Below are positions 52,909 to 61,042 of a stretch of 64,000 nt of DNA, in pieces. The notes beneath the pieces were generated by a model that had not been told where the DNA came from, did no database searches, and saw only the letters and a list, made by a program, of their open reading frames with translations. This DNA comes from Pseudomonadota bacterium (GTDB lineage Bacteria; Pseudomonadota; Alphaproteobacteria; Sphingomonadales; Sphingomonadaceae). The position numbers and the translations under genes were made by a program. How positions within the stretch are numbered: the stretch's first letter is position 1; each line of letters opens with the position of its first letter. Where the stretch lies: contig JAEXAW010000078.1 of NCBI GenBank assembly GCA_023458055.1, positions 62,001 through 126,000 on the forward strand, read 5' to 3'.

Positions 52909-54573
52909 ATGCTGACGGCACTTTCCATCCGCAATGTGGTGCTGATCGAAGCGCTCGACCTCGATTTTTCAAATGGCCTTGGCGTCCTCACCGGGGAAAC
53001 CGGTGCGGGTAAATCGATCCTGCTCGATTCGCTCGGGCTCGCGCTCGGGAACCGCGCCGACAGCGGGCTGGTGCGCCAAGGTGCCGAGCGCGCGCTGGTC
53101 ACCGCGACTTTTGATGCGCCGCCGGTCGCGCATCCGCTCTACCGGTTGATCGATGATGGCGGGCTGGAGATTGAACCGGGCGAGCCGCTCATCATCCGCC
53201 GCCAGGTCAAGGCCGATGGCGGGAGCCGGGCGTTCATCAATGACCAACCGGCATCCGCCGCCCTGTTACGCGAAGTGGGTGGGCTGTTGGTTGAAATCCA
53301 CGGCCAGCATGATGATCGCGGGCTGTTGAACGCCAAGGGGCACCGCGCTTTGCTCGACAGTTTCGGCGCACTTGATACGGCGAGCGTTGCAGCGGCCTAT
53401 AAAGGCTGGGCGCTGGCGGAAGAAACGCTGGCAGCGGCGCGCGAGCGGGTTGAAGCGGATGCGCGCGACCGCGAATGGCTTGACCATAGCATCGCCGAAA
53501 TAGAGCGGTTCGCCCCCGCTGCCGACGAGGAAGCGGAACTCGCGGGCGCGCGCGCGGATATGCAAAAAGGCGAACGGCTGGCCGAGGAGTTGGCCAATCT
53601 CGACCAATTGCTCGGCGGGTCAGAGGGCGCGATGGCGCAATTGCGGCAGGCCGCACGGCGGCTCGACCGGATTGGCGGCGAACATGACCTGCTCGGCGAA
53701 GCGCTGGCGGCGTTTGACCGCGCGCTGATTGAAGCGGGCGAGGGCGAGGACCGGCTGGCCCGCGCCGCCGAGGCGCTACGCTATGATCCTGAAGAGCTCG
53801 ACCGGATTGAAACGCGCCTGTTTGATTTACGCGCACTGGCCCGCAAGCATCAGGTGCAGCCAGATGGTCTTGCGGCGTTGCTGGCCGATTTGCAGGCGCG
53901 CCGTGATGCGCTCGATGCAGGTGAAGAGGGCCTCGCCAAGCTGACCGCCGAGGCCAAGGCCGCGCGCGAACGCTATGCGGCGGCGGCCCAAGCGCTCCAC
54001 CATGCGCGGGTCGCGGCAGCAGCGCGGCTTGATGCGGCGGTGGCGGCGGAACTTGCGCCGTTGAAGCTTGAGGCCGCCAAATTCCGCACGGCGGTGGATA
54101 GCCTGCCCGACGATCAGTGGGGCGTATCGGGCATGGACCGGGTGGCGTTCGAGATCGCGACCAACCCCGGAGCGCCGTTTGCGCCGCTGATCAAGATTGC
54201 GAGCGGGGGCGAATTGTCGCGCTTCATCCTGGCGTTGAAGGTAGCACTTGCCGAAGAGGGCGGCGCGGAAACCATGATCTTCGACGAAATCGACCGGGGT
54301 GTCGGCGGCGCAGTGGCGTCTGCCATCGGCGAACGACTGGCGCGGCTTTCGACGGGCAAGCAATTGCTAGTGGTGACCCACAGCCCGCAGGTCGCGGCGC
54401 GCGGCGACCATCACCTCCTCATCGCCAAAGCCTCGGACGGCACGGTGGCGCGCACGGGGGTCAAGCCCCTCAACACCAGCGAACGCCGCGAAGAAATCGC
54501 CCGCATGCTCTCGGGCGCAGAGGTGACCGACGAGGCGAGGGCGCAGGCGAGTAAGTTGTTGGAGGGGGTGTGA
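52909..54573 (+). CDS. recN: DNA repair protein RecN
   Basis: A 554-residue SMC-like ATPase for double-strand break repair. The N-terminal Walker A is GETGAGKSILLDSL, the central region is a coiled coil, and the C-terminal half has SGGELSRFILALK (signature), EIDRGVGGAVA (Walker B) and VVTHSPQVAARGDHH. The stop overlaps the GTG of the following low-GC gene. In related genomes recN is directly followed by ligA, which here is displaced by two extra genes. Confidence 0.96.
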   Translation: MLTALSIRNVVLIEALDLDFSNGLGVLTGETGAGKSILLDSLGLALGNRADSGLVRQGAERALVTATFDAPPVAHPLYRLIDDGGLEIEPGEPLIIRRQVKADGGSRAFINDQPASAALLREVGGLLVEIHGQHDDRGLLNAKGHRALLDSFGALDTASVAAAYKGWALAEETLAAARERVEADARDREWLDHSIAEIERFAPAADEEAELAGARADMQKGERLAEELANLDQLLGGSEGAMAQLRQAARRLDRIGGEHDLLGEALAAFDRALIEAGEGEDRLARAAEALRYDPEELDRIETRLFDLRALARKHQVQPDGLAALLADLQARRDALDAGEEGLAKLTAEAKAARERYAAAAQALHHARVAAAARLDAAVAAELAPLKLEAAKFRTAVDSLPDDQWGVSGMDRVAFEIATNPGAPFAPLIKIASGGELSRFILALKVALAEEGGAETMIFDEIDRGVGGAVASAIGERLARLSTGKQLLVVTHSPQVAARGDHHLLIAKASDGTVARTGVKPLNTSERREEIARMLSGAEVTDEARAQASKLLEGV

Positions 54574-55034
54574 ACGAAATTACAGAAAGAATTTTTGAGG
54601 CTCACGTGCGCAAGCAGATTGCGCAAAAAATATTACCTCATCGATCTGATCTCATATTAATGAACAGCAAAAAAGCCGTTGATATAATGATTTGTAGGAA
54701 TGGAGAAACTCCTGCTCTCTATCTCATTGAAGTCAAATTCCATAAATCTAAACATGGCAGATTAGGGTTTGGAAGTTCAAAAGGGATTGGCTTCCAGCCA
54801 GAAATTCTCCTCAAAATGCCCGACTATTTCTCGCGCTATATGAAATGGGTTATAGGTGAGGAGAGTAGAGGTATTCATGAATTTGCTGTTCTCGATAACT
54901 ATGAAATGCAGCAATTTGTGTCTGGCGGAAAGGTCGGTGAAAAACATAACAACATTCAAAAGCTTATATTTACGCAAGTTGATTGGTTGACAGAGCAACA
55001 GTTAGTAACGCGCCTATTGGAGTGGCTTCAATGA
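54570..55034 (+). CDS. Low-GC nuclease-like protein, PD-(D/E)xK pattern
   Basis: A 154-residue protein starting at GTG in a GTGA overlap with recN. Base composition is clearly AT-richer than the flanking genes, a sign of recent transfer. KAVDIMICRNGETPALYLIEVKFHK has the D-x-n-E-x-K spacing of the PD-(D/E)xK nuclease fold, with an upstream Glu in FEAHVRK. No named family is recognised. It overlaps the next small gene (ATGA). It may be a restriction- or defence-like nuclease, with the neighbour as its partner. Confidence 0.6.
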   Translation: MNEITERIFEAHVRKQIAQKILPHRSDLILMNSKKAVDIMICRNGETPALYLIEVKFHKSKHGRLGFGSSKGIGFQPEILLKMPDYFSRYMKWVIGEESRGIHEFAVLDNYEMQQFVSGGKVGEKHNNIQKLIFTQVDWLTEQQLVTRLLEWLQ

Positions 55035-55285
55035 AAATTTCAGAAGCCCAAGCTACCAATGAAATGGCGCGTCTCGCTAAGGAAATTGCGCGGCACAACC
55101 GGCTTTGTCGTACCAAAGACGCCACTGAGATTTCGAACAGCCAATATGAAGGGCTAGTGCTGCGCCACAGTGAGTTGGAGGCGACGTTTCCGCATCTGGC
55201 AAGAGCTAAATCCGCCCTCAAGGTGCTGGCGAAAGTGCCGGATCGTGTTCCTCTCGAAGGCGATGAATGGAAGGCCGAGCATTGA
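55031..55285 (+). CDS. Decayed duplicate of the LigA N-terminal (Ia) domain
   Basis: An 84-residue protein whose whole length aligns with the first ~85 residues of LigA just downstream: NEMARLAKEIARHNRL matches NELMRLAKEIARHNRL. The residues that bind NMN in the Ia domain of bacterial LigA are mostly changed: the YHxxDAP part reads CRTKDAT and the DADYDAL part reads NSQYEGL. It should therefore not support ligase adenylation. It overlaps the nuclease-like gene and is followed by ligA after 5 bases. DNA identity to ligA is moderate, so the duplication is not recent. Confidence 0.7.
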   Translation: MKISEAQATNEMARLAKEIARHNRLCRTKDATEISNSQYEGLVLRHSELEATFPHLARAKSALKVLAKVPDRVPLEGDEWKAEH

Positions 55286-55290
55286 CAGGC

Positions 55291-57630
55291 ATGACAACCG
55301 AAGCCGAAGCGGCCAATGAATTGATGCGTCTCGCCAAGGAGATTGCGCGGCATAATCGGTTGTATCACACTAATGATGCGCCGGAGATTTCCGACGCTGA
55401 CTATGATGCGCTTGTCCGCCGCAACAATGAGCTTGAGGCGGGCTTCCCGCATTTGATCCGCGCCGATTCGCCCAATAAGGCGGTGGGGGCGGCGCCTGCA
55501 GGGCATCTTAAAAAGGTCACCCATGCGCAGCGCATGATGAGCCTCGACAATGCGTTTAGCGAAGCGGATGTGCGCGAGTTTTTAGCGCGGGTGCGGCGCT
55601 TTTTGAACCTCGCGCCCGATGCTCCGGTCCGGCTGACGGCGGAGCCCAAGATCGATGGCCTCTCCTGTTCGCTGCGCTATGAAGAGGGCCAGCTGGTGCT
55701 CGCGGCAACGCGCGGCGATGGCACGGTGGGCGAGGATGTGACCGCCAATGTGCGGATGATCGGGGATATTCCGGACCTTTTAAGTCCCTCCCCTTTAGGG
55801 CCTCCCGATCACCTTCCCCCGGAAGGTGATCCAACGGGCGGCGGGTTGGGGTGGGGGCTGTCAGCAGACGCGGCTTCAGAAGGACAATCCCCACCCCCTA
55901 CCCCTCCCCTAAAGGGGAGGGGAGATATCCCCGCCATCTTCGAAATTCGCGGCGAGGTCTATATGGCCAAGTCCGACTTCGCCGCCCTCAACACCGCGCA
56001 GGAGGCATCGGGCGGCAAGATTTTTGCCAACCCCCGCAACGCCGCTGCAGGCTCGCTGCGCCAAAAGGATGCCAGCATCACCGCGAGCCGCCCCTTGAGT
56101 TTTCTCGCGCATGGCTGGGGCGAGGTGTCGGCGCTCCCCGCGGACACCCAATATGGCGTGATGAAGGCGATTGAAGCGTGGGGCCTGCCGCTCTCCGACC
56201 TGTTCGTCACCGTCGACACGCTCGAAGAGGCGCTCGCCCATTATCGCAAGATTGAACAATTGCGCGCTGACCTCCCGTTCGACATTGATGGCGTAGTCTA
56301 TAAGGTCGACCGCCTCGACTGGCAGCAGCGGCTTGGCTTTGTCGCCAAGGCCCCGCGCTGGGCGATTGCGCATAAATTCCCGGCCGAACAGGCGCAGACC
56401 ACGCTCGAAGCCATCGACATTCAGGTCGGGCGCACGGGCAAGCTGACCCCGGTCGGGCGGCTTCATCCGGTGACCGTGGGCGGGGTGGTCGTCTCCAATG
56501 TGACGCTCCATAATCGGGACGAAATAGCGCGGCTTGGCGTGCGCCCGGGGGACCGCGTGCAAATCCAGCGCGCGGGTGATGTGATCCCGCAGATCGTCGC
56601 CAATTTGACCCGCGATGAAGAGCGCTCGCCTTATCTCTTCCCCGACCATTGCCCCGAATGCGGCTCGGAAGCGGTCGCCGAAGAGGGCGAGGTCGATGTG
56701 CGTTGCACCGGCGGGCTGATCTGCCCTGCGCAACGGGTTGAACGGCTGAAGCATTTCGTCAGCCGCGCCGCGCTCGATATTGAAGGGCTGGGCGAGAAGA
56801 GCATCGCCGAATTTTATGGCCTTGGCTGGCTTCAGAGTCCGGCGGATATTTTCCGCCTCAAGCATCGCCGCGCGGAATTGGTGGGCCGCGAGGGCTGGAA
56901 GGACAAGTCGGTCGACAATCTGCTCGCCGCGATTGAAGCCAAGCGCGCGCCCGACCCTGCGCGCTTCCTCTTCGGCCTCGGCATCCGCCATATCGGGAGC
57001 GTGACGGCGAAGGACTTGGTCAAGGCATTCGGCTCGGTTGAAGCGGTGCGCGCGGCGGCGGAAGCGGCGGGGCGGGTGATGAGCGCGGACCAAAGCCCCT
57101 CCCCTTTAGGGCCTCCCGTTCACCTTCCCCCGGAAGGTGAGCCAAAGGTCGGCGGGTTGGGGTCGGGAATGTCAACGAGCGCCGCGGATGAAGGACAACC
57201 CCCACCCCCGGCCCCTCCCCTAAAGGGGAGGGGGGAGGATGCGCTCAAACTCGCCGAACTCCAATCGATTGACGGTATCGGCGGTGCGGTGACCGAGGCG
57301 CTCGCGGATTTCTTCCACGAAGCGCACAATGTCGAGGTGTGGGACGATCTGCTGTCGGAAGTCTCGCCGCCCGCTTTTGTTTCCACTGCGCGCGAGACGG
57401 AATGGAGCGGCAAGACCATCGTCTTTACCGGCAAGCTCGAAACCATGAGCCGCGATGAGGCCAAGGCGCAGGCGGAAAGCCTTGGTGCCAAGGCGGCGGG
57501 TTCGGTTTCGGCCAAGACCGACCTGGTGGTCGCGGGGCCGGGCGCTGGATCGAAACTCAAGGATGCGCAAAAACATGGCGTGCGCGTCATCGATGAAGCG
57601 GAATGGGCCGAGATATTGGCGAATAGCTAA
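55291..57630 (+). CDS. ligA: NAD-dependent DNA ligase with two in-frame repeat insertions
   Basis: A 779-residue ligase, longer than the usual ~670-700. The Ia domain has RLYHTNDAPEISDADYDALV, and the adenylation site Lys is in AEPKIDGLSCSLRYEEG. The OB, zinc-finger (HCPECGSEA), HhH and BRCT (WSGKTIVFTGKLETMSRDEA) domains follow. Two Pro/Gly-rich segments of about 46 residues are inserted, one after VRMIGDIPDLL and one in the HhH domain after GRVMSADQ; both are encoded by copies of the same palindromic repeat. The ATG at 55291 matches the start of the upstream duplicate. Confidence 0.93.
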   Translation: MTTEAEAANELMRLAKEIARHNRLYHTNDAPEISDADYDALVRRNNELEAGFPHLIRADSPNKAVGAAPAGHLKKVTHAQRMMSLDNAFSEADVREFLARVRRFLNLAPDAPVRLTAEPKIDGLSCSLRYEEGQLVLAATRGDGTVGEDVTANVRMIGDIPDLLSPSPLGPPDHLPPEGDPTGGGLGWGLSADAASEGQSPPPTPPLKGRGDIPAIFEIRGEVYMAKSDFAALNTAQEASGGKIFANPRNAAAGSLRQKDASITASRPLSFLAHGWGEVSALPADTQYGVMKAIEAWGLPLSDLFVTVDTLEEALAHYRKIEQLRADLPFDIDGVVYKVDRLDWQQRLGFVAKAPRWAIAHKFPAEQAQTTLEAIDIQVGRTGKLTPVGRLHPVTVGGVVVSNVTLHNRDEIARLGVRPGDRVQIQRAGDVIPQIVANLTRDEERSPYLFPDHCPECGSEAVAEEGEVDVRCTGGLICPAQRVERLKHFVSRAALDIEGLGEKSIAEFYGLGWLQSPADIFRLKHRRAELVGREGWKDKSVDNLLAAIEAKRAPDPARFLFGLGIRHIGSVTAKDLVKAFGSVEAVRAAAEAAGRVMSADQSPSPLGPPVHLPPEGEPKVGGLGSGMSTSAADEGQPPPPAPPLKGRGEDALKLAELQSIDGIGGAVTEALADFFHEAHNVEVWDDLLSEVSPPAFVSTARETEWSGKTIVFTGKLETMSRDEAKAQAESLGAKAAGSVSAKTDLVVAGPGAGSKLKDAQKHGVRVIDEAEWAEILANS
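55785..55922 (+). repeat. Palindromic repeat copy 1, in frame in ligA
   Basis: 138 bases with perfect 15-base terminal inverted repeats CCCTCCCCTTTAGGG / CCCTAAAGGGGAGGG. An inner hairpin is formed by GATCACCTTCC-CCC-GGAAGGTGATC (55807-55831). The length is a multiple of three (138), and the frame reads through it as Ser/Pro/Gly-rich residues ending PPLKGRG. Confidence 0.85.
57096..57234 (+). repeat. Palindromic repeat copy 2, in frame in ligA
   Basis: 139 bases, same family and orientation as copy 1: CCCCTCCCCTTTAGGG at the left, CCCTAAAGGGGAGGGG at the right, and an inner TTCACCTTCC/GGAAGGTGAG hairpin. It encodes a similar SPSPLGPP...PPLKGRG segment. Copies differ by point changes, so the second is not a very recent duplication. 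Confidence 0.85.
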
Positions 57631-57660
57631 GGTCGGTGCGAGCGCCAGCGGGGAGGGCAG

Positions 57661-58836
57661 ATGATCAAGAAGCGCAATATGTGGGAGCAACTCAAGGCTG
57701 ATCTCGAATCGCCGATTGAGGTCAGGCGCTTTGGCAGCGGATGGTTTTCCGGCTTTTTTGCATTACTGCTCGCCAGTGCCGGATTGTTCATGGTGATCGC
57801 GCTGCGCTTCCCCGGCTGGTTTTCGACGCCTGAACTCGCAACGCTCAAGGACTGGACCGGCTTTCGGGCTGCCGTGCATGTGACGCTGCTTGCCTCCTAT
57901 GCGTTGGCGCTGCTGAGCTTGCTGTTGCGTCCGCGCAAGGCTCTTGGCTTTACCGCGCTCGCCATCGGCATTGGCGCGGCGCTGCTTGGCGGCGCGAACG
58001 TCCAGCCGGAAGAAACGCGCAGTTGGGGCATCCTCTTCGGGCTCGATTTTTTCGTGGTCAATTTGATCGCGACCGGCCTCATGTTTGCGCCGCTCGAACG
58101 CTTCGTGCCGCACCGCCGCGAACAACGTCTGTTCCGCATCGAATGGCGCGAGGATTTATTCTATTATCTGGTAAGCTCGATGATGGTGCAGGTGCTGACC
58201 TTTCTCGCGCTCGCACCGTCGCAATATATCAATGCGCAAACCGGCAGTTGGGAAGGCTTCCGCGCGAGCGTCGCCGCGATGCCGTGGCTGCTGCAGTTCG
58301 TCATCGTGCTCGTGCTGACCGATCTGGTGCAATATGGCTTTCACCGCGCGTTTCATAAATTCCCGTTCCTGTGGGGCTTCCATGCGGTGCATCATAGCGC
58401 CACGGCGATGGACTGGCTGGCGGGATCGCGCATGCATTTCATCGAGATCATCCTGCTGCGCGCGACGACCTCGCTGCCGATGATGGTGCTCGGCTTCTCG
58501 CCCTCGGTGCTGCAAGCCTATATCGGGTTCGTTTATGTCTATGCCTCGCTCCTTCACGCGAATGTCGGAGGCGACTTCAACCGGCTCGGCCATTGGGTCG
58601 CGACCCCGCGTTTTCACCATTGGCATCATGGGCTGGAGCGCGAGGCGTTTGACGTGAATTTCGCAATCCACTTCCCGTTCCTCGACAAGCTATTTGGGAC
58701 ATTTCATCTGCCACATTCGCGTTGGCCCAAAAATTATGGTGTGCCCGAACAGGTGCCGCAGGGTTATTTGAAGCAGTTTGCTTACCCGTTCGTGCGTAAG
58801 CAGCCGGATTATGGCGAGCAGGATCCACCAGCCTGA
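57661..58836 (+). CDS. Sterol desaturase / fatty acid hydroxylase family protein
   Basis: A 391-residue membrane di-iron oxygenase of the FA_hydroxylase superfamily. Histidine boxes are present: HRAFH, HAVHHS and HHWHH (with a further His in the middle region). Several membrane helices flank them. The substrate could be a lipid or carotenoid-like molecule. It follows ligA after 30 bases and is convergent with the DUF413-like gene. Confidence 0.88.
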   Translation: MIKKRNMWEQLKADLESPIEVRRFGSGWFSGFFALLLASAGLFMVIALRFPGWFSTPELATLKDWTGFRAAVHVTLLASYALALLSLLLRPRKALGFTALAIGIGAALLGGANVQPEETRSWGILFGLDFFVVNLIATGLMFAPLERFVPHRREQRLFRIEWREDLFYYLVSSMMVQVLTFLALAPSQYINAQTGSWEGFRASVAAMPWLLQFVIVLVLTDLVQYGFHRAFHKFPFLWGFHAVHHSATAMDWLAGSRMHFIEIILLRATTSLPMMVLGFSPSVLQAYIGFVYVYASLLHANVGGDFNRLGHWVATPRFHHWHHGLEREAFDVNFAIHFPFLDKLFGTFHLPHSRWPKNYGVPEQVPQGYLKQFAYPFVRKQPDYGEQDPPA

Positions 58837-58854
58837 GGGAGTACCGCGAATCTT

Positions 58855-59332
58855 TCAATCGGAACCGGGATACCAATTTTCCATATTCTCGGCTGCGCGA
58901 TCCCATGTCTGGCCGATCTCCCAAAGCGCGGCTGCCCGGAGGAGCATTAGACAGTTCCCCACTGGCTTGTTCGCGCTGCTGCCGGTTGGCAATCTGTTCA
59001 TCGACCCGCATTTCCTTATAAGCACGGTGATCTTCGTTTATTGGCGGAGCATTTCTCCGCAATGTGTATAGCAGCGCTACCTCTTCTGCCGATTGCGCTT
59101 CGATGGTCCCGGCTTCCAATTGGCGATAATGTTCGAAGCGCTCCAACTGATCGCGATAATGAATATAAACCAACTCATGGTCGGTTTGTGGTGCTGCCCG
59201 GCCTCTGCACACAGCGACGAAATGATGCTGGGCCTCTGTCGTTGGTGTCCGCGTCCCGTCATCCAGAGATTGATAGAAAATTTTGTGACGTGCCAGCAAT
59301 TGCTGAATTTCGTCATGGGTAAGACTCGGCAT
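58855..59332 (-). pseudogene. DUF413/MaoP-like protein, apparently frameshifted
   Basis: The first ~115 codons encode a protein resembling DUF413 (YifE/MaoP): LARHKIFYQSLDDGTRTPTT and HHFVAVCRGRAAPQTDHEL. From about 58940 (a GCTCCTCCGG stretch) the original frame runs out into low-sense sequence and on past the stop of the convergent desaturase gene, ending only at 58577. In the alternative frame the same DNA reads as a protein-like RAAALWEIGQTWDRAAENM followed by TGA at 58857-58855, 18 bases from the desaturase stop. A one-base change (deletion or sequencing error) restores a normal 3' end. It could equally be programmed slippage. Confidence 0.55.
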
Positions 59333-59385
59333 AGCAACCCTTTCCGTCGAATATATTTACCCCTGAAATCAGCGCTATGATAGCA

Positions 59386-60066
59386 TTATCGCCAGCGCAT
59401 CACGCCGCCTTGAAACGGGGTCCATAATCCGGTGCGGATGCCGGCGCGTTGGAGGATGCGGTTGGTCCAGACATTGCACGTGTCAAAGGAGGAATAGCGA
59501 CCGTGCGCGACATAAAGACTGTCCGTCGCGGTCGGGCCGGGGAGGGCGATGGGCAGGCCTTCGCGGTCGTAAACAAAGCCGCTGCGAATATCGCGCACAA
59601 TGCTGTCATATTGCGCCGGGGTGACGATCAAGCGGCGAACATAGGGGCCGGGCACGGGCTCGAACGCTTGATCGACATACATCGCGCTGGTCCCGCTACC
59701 GAACAGCGCGCGCAGGGCGATGGCCGGGGTCACATCCTTCCAATCGGGGACATTCTGGTAGAAATCGAGGCTGCCCCAGCCGAAACGGTAATAGGGTGCG
59801 TCGGCATAGGGCAGTTGGAAATGCGACGGGCGGATAAGGTCGCGCCAGTCATTTTCCGCCGTGACGACTGGCAGCACCAGCCCCGCATGAATACCGTTGC
59901 TTTCGACATAGATGGCGATGCCGTCGGACGGCTCGACCCAGTCATTGTTGACCGGGATTAGCGAACCCATGAGCGCGGCGGCCAGATAGCCGCCGATCAT
60001 CCCCGCCAGCACCAGCAGAGCGCGGGTCAATCCGGTCATTACGGCGCGGGCAAAATTCGATTTCAA
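59386..60066 (-). CDS. DUF2459 (TIGR02117) family protein
   Basis: A 226-residue protein with an N-terminal membrane anchor or signal (about residues 10-35). The family pattern is IYVESNGIHAGLVLPV, FGWGSLDFYQNVPDW and the C-terminal FDTCNVWTNRILQRAGIRTG with a conserved Cys. It is annotated as a conserved family near urease genes in some genomes; the function is unknown. It is divergent from phhA by 31 bases. Confidence 0.85.
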   Translation of the reverse strand: MKSNFARAVMTGLTRALLVLAGMIGGYLAAALMGSLIPVNNDWVEPSDGIAIYVESNGIHAGLVLPVVTAENDWRDLIRPSHFQLPYADAPYYRFGWGSLDFYQNVPDWKDVTPAIALRALFGSGTSAMYVDQAFEPVPGPYVRRLIVTPAQYDSIVRDIRSGFVYDREGLPIALPGPTATDSLYVAHGRYSSFDTCNVWTNRILQRAGIRTGLWTPFQGGVMRWR

Positions 60067-60097
60067 ATGAAACCTTCTTTTATGCTATAGGATCGGC

Positions 60098-60991
60098 ATG
60101 GACGCCAAAACGACAGACCTTCATGTTTATGACAGCCCGCCTCCGGGCGCAAATGCCGACTGGACCATCCCGCAAGAGTGGGAGCGGTTCACTGCGGAAG
60201 ACCATGCGGTGTGGGATACGCTGTTCGCGCGGCAGGCGGCGATGCTGCCGGGGCGGGCGTGTAGTGCTTTCCTCAAGGGCATTGATGTGTTGAAGCTGGA
60301 AAAGCCGGGGATTCCGGATTTTGCTGAACTCAACCAACGGCTGATGGCCGCGACGGGGTGGCAGGTGGTTGCGGTGCCGGGGCTGGTGCCGGATGATGTG
60401 TTTTTCGACCATCTCGCCAACCGCCGCTTTGTGTCGGGGAATTTCATCCGCCGCGCCGACCAGCTCGATTATCTCCAGGAACCCGATGTGTTCCACGATG
60501 TGTTCGGCCATGTGCCGATGCTCGCGGACCCAGTGTTTGCCGATTATATGCAAGCCTATGGCGAGGGCGGCTTGCGCAGCCTTGAATTCGGGTCGTTGAA
60601 GAAACTTTCGCGCCTCTATTGGTACACGGTCGAATTTGGCCTGATGCGCGAGGCCGGGGCTTTGCGCATTTACGGCGCGGGGATTGTGTCGAGCTATGCC
60701 GAAAGCGTGTTTGCGCTTGATGATCCCAGCCCCAACCGGATCGGCTTTGATCTCGAACGAGTGATGCGGACGGAATATCGCATTGACGATTTCCAGCAGA
60801 ATTACTTTGTGATCGACTCGCTGGAGAGCCTCTTAAAAACCACGCTCGAAACGGATTTTGCGCCGCTTTACGCGCGATTGGAGACGCTGCCGGACATAAA
60901 AATCGCAGAGATATTGGATGGTGACGAGGTTCTCACCCACGGTACGCAGGATTATGCGCGGGGCCAAAGCGGCCCGGCGACCGTGGTTTAG
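60098..60991 (+). CDS. phhA: Phenylalanine 4-monooxygenase
   Basis: Converts phenylalanine to tyrosine with tetrahydropterin and O2. The 297-residue length fits bacterial enzymes. Iron ligands are His in FHDVFGHVPML (HxxxxH) and a Glu in the YWYTVEFGL segment. DWTIPQEWERFTAEDHAVW starts the domain. The gene is divergent from the DUF2459 gene and convergent with lepA. Confidence 0.94.
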   Translation: MDAKTTDLHVYDSPPPGANADWTIPQEWERFTAEDHAVWDTLFARQAAMLPGRACSAFLKGIDVLKLEKPGIPDFAELNQRLMAATGWQVVAVPGLVPDDVFFDHLANRRFVSGNFIRRADQLDYLQEPDVFHDVFGHVPMLADPVFADYMQAYGEGGLRSLEFGSLKKLSRLYWYTVEFGLMREAGALRIYGAGIVSSYAESVFALDDPSPNRIGFDLERVMRTEYRIDDFQQNYFVIDSLESLLKTTLETDFAPLYARLETLPDIKIAEILDGDEVLTHGTQDYARGQSGPATVV

Positions 60992-61042
60992 GTCACTCGC
61001 GCATCCCTTTTTGCCCACATTTCCACGGCGCAGGAAAAAGGC

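Noticed and set aside
58577..58836. C-terminal 87 codons of the minus-strand frame 58577-59332 as real protein.
   Set aside because: Antisense to the conserved 3' end of the desaturase gene; the alternative frame with a stop at 58855 is the better end.
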